DNA of 62,097 bases from an uncultured Clostridia bacterium (GTDB lineage: Bacteria > Bacillota > Clostridia > Christensenellales > CAG-314): NCBI GenBank assembly GCA_934203075.1, contig CAKPYT010000018.1, positions 1 through 62,097 on the forward strand, written 5' to 3'. Below are positions 34,541 through 41,865 of the stretch, in pieces (position 1 is the first letter of the stretch; every line of letters starts with the position of its first letter). The notes under the pieces were generated by a model that had not been told where the DNA came from, searched no databases, and was given only the letters and a program-made list of their open reading frames with translations. The position numbers were made by a program, and so were the translations under genes.

Positions 34541-37308
34541 TGCCTATGAAAAAAGCAAGAACAAAAAATATTGCCAGGGGAATCCGCGGCAGTCTGAATC
34601 GCTTTTTGTCCATTCTGTTCATCGTTGCACTCGGGTCCGGCTTTATGGCAGGGCTTGCCGCAACTTCTCCCGATATGTACGAAACGGCGGATCGCTATCT
34701 GGACGAATATGCCTGGTACGACCTGGACGTAAAATCGACCGTAGGATTTTCGGCGGAAGATGCCCGTCAGATTGCGGAAACGCCGGGCGTAAAAGCAACG
34801 CAGAACGCAAAAGTGACGGATATGGTTCTGGCGGACGAACGGGGAGACACGCATACTTCCCGCGTGTTTGCGCTTTTGAATGCGGACGGCACGACGGAAA
34901 TGAATGCCTTTGCTTTAAAAGAAGGACGCCTGCCGCAAAGCGACGACGAATGCGTTGTGCAATACGTGTTGGGTCAGTACGCGTCGGACGCGTTGAAGAT
35001 CGGCGATCGGCTGGAATTGTCGGAAGAAAACGTGAATTACGACGGGCTTGCCTCCGGCGTGCAATCCAAAACACTGACGGTAGTAGGATACGTCAACAGC
35101 CCGATGTGCATCTGCATTACGCAGGAACCGACCACGGTGGGAACCGGCAGCATTGCTCTGGAAGTTTATACGCGTAAAAATTATTTTACGTACGATTATT
35201 TTACGGACGTGTTCGTAGCGGTGGAAGGGGCAAAAGAAGAGGACACGTTTAGCGAGGCCTATCGAAAATTGATTCAACCCGTTTCGGAACGGTTGCAGAC
35301 TTTGGGCGAGACTCTGGCGCCCGCACGTGCAGAGGAGTTGAAGCAAACGGCGCAAAAACAATTGGATAGCCTCACGCAGACGGTACAAGCGGCGGAAAAT
35401 GCGGTTGCCATTGGCAAGCAGCTTTCGGAAGACGATCTTGTCCGCCTGCAGCAAAACGGTGCCGTTCTGGCGTTGTTGGGGACCGGGAACGCAGCACTTG
35501 CTCAAATGCTGGGAGATACGCAGCAAGCCGTGGCAGACGCTTTGCAGCAGTCAGACGAAGCGGCGGCAAGTGCGGCAATTACAAAATTGAAGCGTACGCT
35601 GGAACAGGCGCAGGCCGCGGTGGATGCCTTGGAAAACAGCAGTTGGCTGATCCGCCAGAGGGAGGATTCTACCGGCTTTGACGCTTACCAAAGCAACGTC
35701 GGCAAGGTTGCGGCGTTGTCGAAGGTGTTCCCCGTGTTCTTCTTTATGGTGGCGCTGCTGGTGTCGCTTACCACAATGACGCGCCTGGTGGAAGAAAACC
35801 GCGGGCAGATCGGCACGCTGAAAGCACTCGGCTACTCGAATCTGCAGATTTTGGGCGAGTATTTGCTGTACAGCACGCTTTCTTCCGTTGCGGGGTGCGC
35901 ACTCGGGTTTGCCGTAGGGTTCCGCTTGTTCCCCTCCGTCATCAGTTCGGCTTACGGTATGATGTTTACACTGCCCGCTTGCGTCACACCCGTGCGGTGG
36001 AATATCGTGCTGTGGGTGGCGCCCGTTACGATCGGCAGTATTCTGCTGGCCACCGTTTGGGCCTGCTGGGGAGAGTTCCGTGCCAATCCGGCACAGTTGA
36101 TGCGCCCCAAAGCGCCGGCTGCCGGCAAGCGCATCTGGCTGGAGCACCTGCCCTTTTTATGGAACCGAATGAAGTTTACCAGCAAGGTGACGGCAAGAAA
36201 TCTGTTCCGCTACAAAAAACGCTTTTTCATGACGGTGGTAGGGGTTGCAGGCTGCAGCGCCTTGCTGCTTACGGGGTTCGGGCTGAAGGACTCCATCAAC
36301 GATATTGTGGAGAAACAGTTCAACGAATTGTATCGTTACGAATTGACGATCGTAGCCAAAGATGCCGACTGGAAAACGGACGAAACGTTGCTAAACTATC
36401 TGAACGATTCGTCGCATATTTCGGCGTGGTTGCCGTGCATGAGCGAAAGCGGAAAAATCCTGTTCGGCGACGGACGGGAAAGTGTTTCGCTGCTTGTGCC
36501 GGAGCGCACGACGGACTTTGAAAACTTCATTCTGCTGCGGATGCGTAAAACCGGGGCGCCCGTGCCCTTTGCCAAAGAGGGCGGCGTGGTGCTTACGGAA
36601 AAACTGTGTGAAACGCTCGGCGTGCACGTGGGGGACGTCGTAACGGTAGAAAATGCGGACGGAACTCGCGGTTCGCTGCGGGTGGACGGGATTACGGAAA
36701 ATTACATCACTTCGTTTGCCTACCTTTCGAAAGAGACGTATGCGAGTGCGTTCGGGGTTGCGCCTGTGTTCGGCAACGTTTTGTGCAGTGTACCCAAGGG
36801 GGTAAACGCCGCTGACCTGACGACGGAAGTTATGGCGCTGGACAGCGTTTTGTTTGCAAATGCAACCACAACGCTCAAAAGCAGTTTTAACGATTCGATT
36901 AAAAGCATCGACGGGGTCATTCTGGTGCTGATCCTCTCTGCGGGGTTGCTCAGCATCGTCGTGCTGTACAACCTGACCAACGTCAACGTGTGCGAGCGTC
37001 GCAAGGAACTTGCCACCATTCGCGTGCTGGGGTTCCACAAGCGCGAAGTGCAGCGGTATATCTTCCGGGAGACCAATCTGCTCAGTTTCATCGGTTCGGT
37101 GGTGGGGCTTGCGGTAGGGGTTCTGCTGCATTCCTACGTGGTACGCACCGTAGAGGTGGATCAGGTCATGTTCGGTCGGGATATTTATTTCTTCAGTTAC
37201 GTCATTGCCCTTGCCATTTCGGTAGTGTTTACGTTGTTTGTAAACCTGATTATGAAAAAATCCATATCGAAAATCGATATGGTGGAAGCAATGAAGGCAA
37301 ACGAGTAG
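34540..37308 (+). CDS. FtsX-like ABC transporter permease with large extracytoplasmic coiled-coil domain
   Basis: 922 residues from ATG 34540 (overlaps the ATPase stop; ATG 34546 is also possible). A first helix at about 20-42 is followed by a large external domain (about 45-390). Its last part, about 245-360, is Gln/Ala-rich coiled coil (QKQLDSLTQTVQAAENAVAIG). FtsX/MacB-type permease bundle one (about 390-520) carries EENRGQIGTLKALGYSNLQI. A second external domain follows, then bundle two (about 780-900) with CERRKELATIRVLGFHKREVQRYIFRE. The two-FtsX arrangement is that of Gram-positive antimicrobial-resistance or lipid-handling exporters. Substrate not identifiable. Confidence 0.9.
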   Translation: MPMKKARTKNIARGIRGSLNRFLSILFIVALGSGFMAGLAATSPDMYETADRYLDEYAWYDLDVKSTVGFSAEDARQIAETPGVKATQNAKVTDMVLADERGDTHTSRVFALLNADGTTEMNAFALKEGRLPQSDDECVVQYVLGQYASDALKIGDRLELSEENVNYDGLASGVQSKTLTVVGYVNSPMCICITQEPTTVGTGSIALEVYTRKNYFTYDYFTDVFVAVEGAKEEDTFSEAYRKLIQPVSERLQTLGETLAPARAEELKQTAQKQLDSLTQTVQAAENAVAIGKQLSEDDLVRLQQNGAVLALLGTGNAALAQMLGDTQQAVADALQQSDEAAASAAITKLKRTLEQAQAAVDALENSSWLIRQREDSTGFDAYQSNVGKVAALSKVFPVFFFMVALLVSLTTMTRLVEENRGQIGTLKALGYSNLQILGEYLLYSTLSSVAGCALGFAVGFRLFPSVISSAYGMMFTLPACVTPVRWNIVLWVAPVTIGSILLATVWACWGEFRANPAQLMRPKAPAAGKRIWLEHLPFLWNRMKFTSKVTARNLFRYKKRFFMTVVGVAGCSALLLTGFGLKDSINDIVEKQFNELYRYELTIVAKDADWKTDETLLNYLNDSSHISAWLPCMSESGKILFGDGRESVSLLVPERTTDFENFILLRMRKTGAPVPFAKEGGVVLTEKLCETLGVHVGDVVTVENADGTRGSLRVDGITENYITSFAYLSKETYASAFGVAPVFGNVLCSVPKGVNAADLTTEVMALDSVLFANATTTLKSSFNDSIKSIDGVILVLILSAGLLSIVVLYNLTNVNVCERRKELATIRVLGFHKREVQRYIFRETNLLSFIGSVVGLAVGVLLHSYVVRTVEVDQVMFGRDIYFFSYVIALAISVVFTLFVNLIMKKSISKIDMVEAMKANE

Positions 37309-37598
37309 CGTTGCGCCGTTGTTCTCGAAGGGGAGCAGCCGGGGGCCTGTTTTCTGCGGGGAGATAAGAATTTGTTTTCTCCGAAGAGGAAACGTGTTTC
37401 CGAGGCAAAAAGAGGATTGTTAAAAAGGATATTTATCTAGGGAAGGGGTTCGGGAAGCCGGATCCCTTTCCTTTTTACGTGCGTTGCTTTGTAAAATACA
37501 GTGCAACGTTGATTTTTTGAAACCGCGGCATGGGGTAGGCCGACGGGCGGAAACGAAAATTGTCCGGAAGCCTTTTTTAAACCGTAGGACAAAAGGGG
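37309..37598. other. Intergenic spacer downstream of the ABC permease
   Basis: Purine-rich on the plus strand; no gene and no clear terminator for the permease. Confidence 0.45.
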
Positions 37599-37661
37599 AA
37601 AGAACGGAAGGTAGAAAAAAAAGACCTTGCGCAATTGCAAAGTCTTGGTGTACCATAAGGG
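37599..37661. repeat. Direct repeat copy A: tRNA-Arg 3' end plus terminator
   Basis: 63 bases nearly identical to 37751-37812 (one substitution and one A-run length difference). It contains the last 17 bases of the tRNA including CCA and the tRNA terminator, but no tRNA body follows. Confidence 0.9.
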
Positions 37662-37663
37662 CG

Positions 37664-37750
37664 CGAGGCGAAAGAAGAATACAGTCCGGTGGACTGTATT
37701 CCGAGGAGCGCGGTCGGGGGAAGCCGACCGGGGAATCCCCGGTAGAGTGA
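37664..37750. other. Hairpin-dense spacer between tRNA repeats
   Basis: Three inverted repeats in under 90 bases: GAATACAGTCC/GGACTGTATTC, CGGTCGG/CCGACCG and GGGGA/TCCCC. This is denser than any other stretch in the window. Confidence 0.6.
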
Positions 37751-37812
37751 AAAGAACGAAAGGTAGAAAAAAAGACCTTGCGCAATTGCAAAGTCTTGGT
37801 GTACCATAAGGG
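37751..37812. repeat. Direct repeat copy B: overlaps genuine tRNA-Arg 3' end
   Basis: 62 bases matching 37599-37661; here the repeat runs into the intact tRNA. Confidence 0.9.
37766..37797 (-). terminator. Intrinsic terminator of tRNA-Arg
   Basis: A 10-bp stem (37788-37797 with 37772-37781, one G-T pair) followed on the minus strand by an uninterrupted run of T. Confidence 0.8.
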
Positions 37813-37873
37813 ATTCGAACCCCTGGCCTTTTGGTCCGTAGCCAAACGCTCTATCCAGCTGAGCTAATGGTAC
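37797..37873 (-). tRNA. tRNA-Arg(ACG)
   Basis: 77 bases including encoded CCA. Acceptor stem GTACCAT/ATGGTAC is perfect; discriminator A. D-arm AGCTCAGCTGGATAGAGC, anticodon stem TTTGG/CCAAA with loop CTACGGA (anticodon ACG), T-arm with GGTTCGAATCC are all standard. Confidence 0.96.
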
Positions 37874-37893
37874 CTAGGTGTTTCAGCATTGCT

Positions 37894-37922
37894 ATTATAA
37901 AGCGGCTTTTTTGAAATGTCAA
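37894..37922 (-). promoter_or_regulatory. Consensus sigma-A promoter of tRNA-Arg
   Basis: Minus strand: TTGACA (37917-37922), 17 bases, TATAAT (37894-37899), both hexamers perfect. Confidence 0.9.
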
Positions 37923-37960
37923 CTAAAAGATGAAAAAAACGGGTTTTTCTTCTCGGTTGT

Positions 37961-37989
37961 TTGACGAAAAGAGAGACGTCCTTTAGAAT
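37961..37989 (+). promoter_or_regulatory. Sigma-A promoter of the DUF4430 lipoprotein
   Basis: TTGACG (37961-37966), 17 bases, TAGAAT (37984-37989). Confidence 0.7.
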
Positions 37990-38033
37990 AGAATCAATAT
38001 AAAACAAAAGAGGAGTTTTCACAGGAGGTTACG

Positions 38034-38441
38034 ATGAAAAAGTTTTTTGGGTTCGGCATGGCAGTTCTGCTGCTTTTGACGGCAATGTTTGTGCTTTCGG
38101 CCTGCGCACCTCAGGCAGAAACGGTTGTGATTACGGCAGAGGAAGTTGCGGAGGGTACTACGCTGCTGCAGTACATGGAACAAATGCAAAAAGAGAAGAA
38201 GATTTCTTTCCGGACGGAGGAAAGCAGCGGAATGGTGATGGTGACCGCAATCAACGGGATCGGCAATGCGGGCAATTCTTATTGGATGCTTTATACCGAC
38301 GATGCGGAAAATTCCGACGAGACCTGGGGTTCGATCGAGGTGGAAGGCAAGAAGTATGCGTCTGCAAAAGTCGGCGCCGGAGAGTTGGTCTTGAAAAAGG
38401 GCTGTACGTACGTTTGGAAATACGAAACCATGAACGGTTAA
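38034..38441 (+). CDS. DUF4430 (transcobalamin C-terminal-like) lipoprotein
   Basis: 135 residues; ATG 38034 behind AGGAGGTTACG. Signal peptide with lipobox LSAC (Cys about 24). The mature part is one DUF4430 domain: TTLLQYMEQM, SSGMVMVTAINGIGN, NSYWMLYTDDAE, WGSIEVEG and LKKGCTYVWKYE. The domain is named for likeness to the C-terminal domain of transcobalamin/intrinsic factor, and in bacteria often sits in surface proteins. A role in corrinoid capture would suit an organism using B12-dependent glutamate mutase, but that is inference. Single-gene unit with its own promoter and terminator. Confidence 0.85.
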   Translation: MKKFFGFGMAVLLLLTAMFVLSACAPQAETVVITAEEVAEGTTLLQYMEQMQKEKKISFRTEESSGMVMVTAINGIGNAGNSYWMLYTDDAENSDETWGSIEVEGKKYASAKVGAGELVLKKGCTYVWKYETMNG

Positions 38442-38490
38442 CGCCGCGCGGAAAATCGTTTCTTCCTTTTCGAAACGACTAAAAAATACA

Positions 38491-38527
38491 CTTTGCACTT
38501 CTTAACGGAGTGCAGAGTTATTTTTTT
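38491..38527 (+). terminator. Intrinsic terminator of the DUF4430 gene
   Basis: CTTTGCACT pairs with AGTGCAGAG, followed by TTATTTTTTT. Confidence 0.85.
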
Positions 38528-38581
38528 GTCTTTTTGTCGCTATTTTGGTAAAAAACAGCCGATTTTCTACCCGACAACGGA

Positions 38582-38610
38582 TTGTGAAAGGGATTTGAGA
38601 GTGCTATAAT
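38582..38610 (+). promoter_or_regulatory. Sigma-A promoter upstream of the 57-aa ORF
   Basis: TTGTGA (38582-38587), 17 bases, TATAAT (38605-38610). A leader of about 115 bases with a CCGATAAGCAG/CTGCTATATTCGG hairpin precedes the ORF. Confidence 0.6.
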
Positions 38611-38729
38611 TCAATAGTACTAAGTACTAACCAGAGATCGATCAGTTAAAACCCGATAAGCAGCAGATTCTGCTATATTCGGCGAGTTAAGTAAAATAGA
38701 TTTGTTGTGGAAAAAGCAAGGAGAGTATT

Positions 38730-38903
38730 ATGCCAAAGACATTTGATTCTGTTTTCCTTTGGGAGAGGGGTTTTCGTTGTTTGTTGTATACGATGGAAGA
38801 AGAAGACAAAACAGGGGACTGGGCAGGATCAGAGTACAACTTTCCGAGGTTTGACAATCCTGCGGGATGTCGTTATAATGAAAGCAAAACTAGCACACAC
38901 TAG
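38730..38903 (+). CDS. Small hypothetical protein (57 aa)
   Basis: ATG 38730 has AAGGAGAG at good spacing and lies downstream of a promoter at 38582-38610. The product MPKTFDSVFLWERGF... contains an acidic patch MEEEDKTGD and aromatic residues; no family, signal peptide or helix is recognised. Its last third overlaps a consensus promoter for the next gene, and it ends 15 bases before that gene. The ribosome site favours it being real; lack of any recognisable fold leaves doubt. It could be a regulatory leader peptide. Confidence 0.45.
   Translation: MPKTFDSVFLWERGFRCLLYTMEEEDKTGDWAGSEYNFPRFDNPAGCRYNESKTSTH
38851..38879 (+). promoter_or_regulatory. Perfect consensus sigma-A promoter for the 38919 gene
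   Basis: TTGACA (38851-38856), 17 bases, TATAAT (38874-38879), inside the 57-aa ORF. Confidence 0.85.
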
Positions 38904-38918
38904 AATACGGAGATTTTT

Positions 38919-40592
38919 ATGGAACAGGAAATTTTAACGCCTGCCGCGCTGTGGCGAGATTTCGATCCGACGGCGGAACCGCTGGAAGTGAATATCGTAA
39001 AGGAAGAGGAACGGAACGGCATCGTATACAAACAGGTATACTTTACGGGCCGCACCGAGGGCGGCGCGAAAAGCCGGGTTTTTGCCGAAACGGCACACAA
39101 AGCGGGCGAAGAAAATTTGCCGGGGGTGGTGCTGATCGGCCCGCAGGAAAAGGGAATCGACGAGTTTCGTTTAGAATTCTGGGCGCTTTGCGGTTATGCC
39201 GCAATTTCCATAGATAATTGCGGGCAGAGCGATCGCCCTATGTTTACGCAATATCCGCCGCAGTGGGCGTATGCAAACTTCACGCAGGCGGGGCGGCACC
39301 TGACGCATGTGGATACCACCGCGCGGGAAACCTGCTGGTACGAATGGGCCATCAACGTGCGCCGCGGCATTACGTTTTTCGAAAGGGAACCGTACGTGGA
39401 CGGAACTCGCATCGGCGCGCACGGCACGTTGAACGGGGCGATTACGCTTTGCCACGTGCTGGCGTTCGATTCGCGCTTAAAAACGGCAATTGTGGGGTAT
39501 CATTCCTGCTATGTGGATCGGTCTGCCGAAAAAACGAAGGAAGACGCAACCCCGGAGGAGATTCAGCGTGTTATGCAGGCGGAGGACGAGCGGGATCGTT
39601 GGTATCTCGGCGTTGCGCCGCAAAGTTATCCCATGTATTTTCGGGTTCCCGTTTTGTTGGAGTGCGCGACGAATTCCGTATTGACGGACGTGGACAACGT
39701 GGCGAAGGTGTTGGTTCCGCTTTCCGAAGAGCAACGCAGACAAACGTATCTTTCGCTGGAGGCGCGCGCCGTGCGCCCCGAAGCAAAAACCGCTTTGCCC
39801 AACGTGAAGCGATGGATGGATATGACGCTGAAATCACTGGAAACTTTGCCGGAAAAACCGTCCTTTACCATGGAAGTGCAGGAGGGAAAACTGCTGGCCA
39901 ATATTTCGGCACGCGGCGCAAGCGACGTTCGTTTCTATTACGCCCGCGCAACGGAAGAGACGTCTTGCCGCAATTGGGTGCAAGCGCCGTTAAAAGTATC
40001 GGAAGAAAAAATGACGGCAACTTTGCGCGTGGTCAACGCGTCACACCCCGTGTATGCTTTTTGTTCCATCACGGTGAACGACTTTACTTTTTCCACCTTG
40101 GTCAACAGCGTGGTTCCCGGGAAACTCGGCGAGGTGGAAACGGCAATCCCCACCAAGTTATTGTATCAAAGCAGTGAGGGCATCAAGGAGTTTGCGATTG
40201 TAAACCCGGCGGAGAGCGAAAAAACTTTGGCGAAGAACAGCCCGCTGACGGTAAAGGAAGCGGCACTCGGAGTAAAAGGAATCTACGGGAAAACGATAGG
40301 GACCTTTCAATTGTTCGACGAATTATACAACACGTCCGGCGCGGTGATGCTGGCGGACGTTTGCTCTCAGGAGGCACAGGAACTCACCGTCTGGGTGCAG
40401 ACGGGGCGCGGCACGCCGGAGCAAACGTTGTTTGCGGCGCACGTCTCTTTGGTCGGCGGAAACTTATGGCAAAAAATCACACTGACGCAAAACGACTTTA
40501 AATCGAACGGGAAAACGTTATCGACATGGCGCGGGGCGCTGTGTTTTACCGCGGACAAATCGTTTTTGCTGAACAATCTGCTGTTTACGTGA
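38919..40592 (+). CDS. Alpha/beta-hydrolase-like protein without catalytic serine
   Basis: 557 residues, no signal peptide, so cytoplasmic. The N-terminal 300 residues follow the acetylxylan-esterase/PqaA-like alpha/beta hydrolase layout: LPGVVLIGPQEKG, LCGYAAISIDNCGQSDRP, then at the nucleophile elbow RIGAHGTLNG. The expected GxSxG reads G169-T-L171-N-G173; the TTG leucine codon is one base from the TCG serine codon. The late His is also not evident. The C-terminal 230 residues are beta-rich with repeats suggestive of carbohydrate-binding or Ig-like modules. It is probably a binding protein or a decayed enzyme. It shares an operon with DUF951 and lepB genes, 9 bases on. Confidence 0.7.
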   Translation: MEQEILTPAALWRDFDPTAEPLEVNIVKEEERNGIVYKQVYFTGRTEGGAKSRVFAETAHKAGEENLPGVVLIGPQEKGIDEFRLEFWALCGYAAISIDNCGQSDRPMFTQYPPQWAYANFTQAGRHLTHVDTTARETCWYEWAINVRRGITFFEREPYVDGTRIGAHGTLNGAITLCHVLAFDSRLKTAIVGYHSCYVDRSAEKTKEDATPEEIQRVMQAEDERDRWYLGVAPQSYPMYFRVPVLLECATNSVLTDVDNVAKVLVPLSEEQRRQTYLSLEARAVRPEAKTALPNVKRWMDMTLKSLETLPEKPSFTMEVQEGKLLANISARGASDVRFYYARATEETSCRNWVQAPLKVSEEKMTATLRVVNASHPVYAFCSITVNDFTFSTLVNSVVPGKLGEVETAIPTKLLYQSSEGIKEFAIVNPAESEKTLAKNSPLTVKEAALGVKGIYGKTIGTFQLFDELYNTSGAVMLADVCSQEAQELTVWVQTGRGTPEQTLFAAHVSLVGGNLWQKITLTQNDFKSNGKTLSTWRGALCFTADKSFLLNNLLFT

Positions 40593-40601
40593 GGCAAGAA
40601 A

Positions 40602-40778
40602 ATGCAGTGGCAGGTAGGGGATAAAATCAAAACAAAAAAGAACCATCCCTGTGGCAGTAACGAATGGGAAGTGCTTCGCACCGGGGCGGATTTCAAGCTG
40701 AAATGCCTGGGTTGCGGCAGGGTTGTGATGGTGGATTATCTTTCCTTTTTGAAAATGGTGAAAAACAATGGAAAATAA
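40602..40778 (+). CDS. DUF951 family small zinc-ribbon-like protein (58 aa)
   Basis: 58 residues; too short for common gene finders but a full-length DUF951 protein. The pattern WQVGDKIKTKKNHPCGSNEWEVLRTGADFKLKCLGCGRVVMVDYLSFLKMVK shows the family's HPCG and CxGCG cysteines. The family is widespread in Firmicutes, usually near basic housekeeping genes such as rpsF/ychF; its role is unknown, perhaps nucleic-acid binding. ATG 40602 lies 10 bases after the hydrolase-like gene, and its end overlaps the lepB start by 11 bases, so the two are coupled. Confidence 0.92.
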   Translation: MQWQVGDKIKTKKNHPCGSNEWEVLRTGADFKLKCLGCGRVVMVDYLSFLKMVKNNGK

Positions 40779-41310
40779 CGAAGCGTACACGAAAGAGCCG
40801 GTTCGCGCCGGTTCGCGCAAGGAAAAGGTCGTAAACACCGTGTTAGCGGTGTTATGCGCTTTGATGGGCATCGTAATTTTGCTGCGTGTTTTCGTTTTCG
40901 AATTGTGCGTCGTGCAGGGGGACAGCATGCTGCCGAACTTTGCGGACGGACAAATCGTTCTGGTGAATCGCAGGGCGTCTCCGCAGCGGTTCGACGTGGT
41001 GCTGATCGAGATGACGGAGCAGGAATCTGGCGGGGAAAAGGAACGCATCCTGATCAAACGGGTGATTGCGCTTGCCGGGGAGACGATCTGGTGCGAGAAC
41101 AACGTGGTGCACGTGCGCCGGGAGGACGGCACGGAACTGGTGCTGACGAAGGAACGGATCGGGTTCGATACCTACGAAACGCGGGATTTTTCGCCCGTCA
41201 CGGTGCCGCAGGGCACGGTGTATTTACTGGGGGATAATCGTCCCGTCAGCAAGGACAGCCGCTTTTTCGGCGCGGTGGACGTTTCGAAAATCCACGGCGT
41301 GGTAGTATAA
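40768..41310 (+). CDS. lepB: Signal peptidase I
   Basis: 180 residues, the Gram-positive size. One N-terminal membrane helix (about 22-45) precedes the catalytic serine S53 in VQGDSMLPN and the general-base lysine K97 in ILIKRVIALAG. The later boxes are GTVYLLGDNRPVSKDSRFFG. It removes signal peptides from exported proteins outside the membrane; the many secreted proteins here (non-lipoproteins such as 32639-33832) are possible clients. The start overlaps the DUF951 gene. An Asp/Glu-rich cytosolic tail is absent. Confidence 0.96.
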   Translation: MENNEAYTKEPVRAGSRKEKVVNTVLAVLCALMGIVILLRVFVFELCVVQGDSMLPNFADGQIVLVNRRASPQRFDVVLIEMTEQESGGEKERILIKRVIALAGETIWCENNVVHVRREDGTELVLTKERIGFDTYETRDFSPVTVPQGTVYLLGDNRPVSKDSRFFGAVDVSKIHGVVV

Positions 41311-41408
41311 ATTTCTTTCGGGAGGGGAAAGCAAAAAGGGGCCCCTCGGGCAAAAGGTCGATGAGGACACGGGGCGGGAGCGTTTTCGAAAGAAACGCAT
41401 CCGTTCGG

Positions 41409-41437
41409 TTGACGAACGGTGCGGATGGTGTTATTCT
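41409..41437 (+). promoter_or_regulatory. Sigma-A promoter of the TM1266-ABC operon
   Basis: TTGACG (41409-41414), 17 bases, TATTCT (41432-41437); transcription would start near 41444. Confidence 0.65.
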
Positions 41438-41443
41438 TTTGCC

Positions 41444-41587
41444 GTAAATAAAAATAAACGATCTTTCTCAATGAAATTCGGCGAGGCGGATGAACATCGA
41501 AGAACCCGATCCGGGGCGTGCCGAGGCGCGCCGAGGCTGCGGGGTTTCGTTTTGCAATAGTCGCGCCCGTTCCGGGCGCTTTTTTTT
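41444..41587 (+). promoter_or_regulatory. Structured leader ending in an intrinsic terminator
   Basis: Leader of about 160 bases upstream of the hydrogenase regulator. It includes two copies of GCCGAGGC around a GGCGCGCC core, pairing of AACCC (about 41506) with GGGGTT (about 41541), and finally GCGCCCG/CGGGCGC with eight T (41563-41587), only 20 bases before the start codon. This is a riboswitch-like or attenuator layout; class not recognised. Confidence 0.5.
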
Positions 41588-41607
41588 GAGGAATCGGGAG
41601 GAAACAA

Positions 41608-41865
41608 ATGGAAAAACGAACGGGAGCGATTGCCATCGTGATTACAAACAAAGCGGCTGTAGCAAGCGTGCAGGTCGTGTTCAGCGGGTTCGGAGACATC
41701 ATTGTAGGGCGTATGGGGATACCGAATCACGAAACGGGCAGGAACGTGATTGCCCTGATTGTAGAAGGCAGTGTAGAAAAGATTTCCGCCCTGTGCGGGA
41801 ATCTGGGAAGAATTGAGGGCGTCACGGCAAAAAGCGTTCTGACGCCGGCGGAGGAAGGAAAATGA
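41608..41865 (+). CDS. TM1266-type iron-only hydrogenase system regulator
   Basis: 85 residues, ACT-like ferredoxin fold typical of the putative [FeFe]-hydrogenase regulator family: RTGAIAIVITNKAAVASVQ, IIVGRMGIPNHETGRNVIALIVEG, then LGRIEGVTAKSVL. The GRMG and NVIAL blocks are characteristic. Members occur with hydrogenase maturation or structural genes, and are expected to bind a small ligand, but the mode of action is unknown. ATG 41608 has GGGAGG upstream. The stop overlaps the start of the ABC lipoprotein gene by four bases. Confidence 0.9.
   Translation: MEKRTGAIAIVITNKAAVASVQVVFSGFGDIIVGRMGIPNHETGRNVIALIVEGSVEKISALCGNLGRIEGVTAKSVLTPAEEGK

Noticed and set aside
37664..37750. CRISPR array or insertion sequence in the tRNA-Arg repeat region
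   Set aside because: Only two repeat copies, no regular spacers and no transposase or integrase gene.
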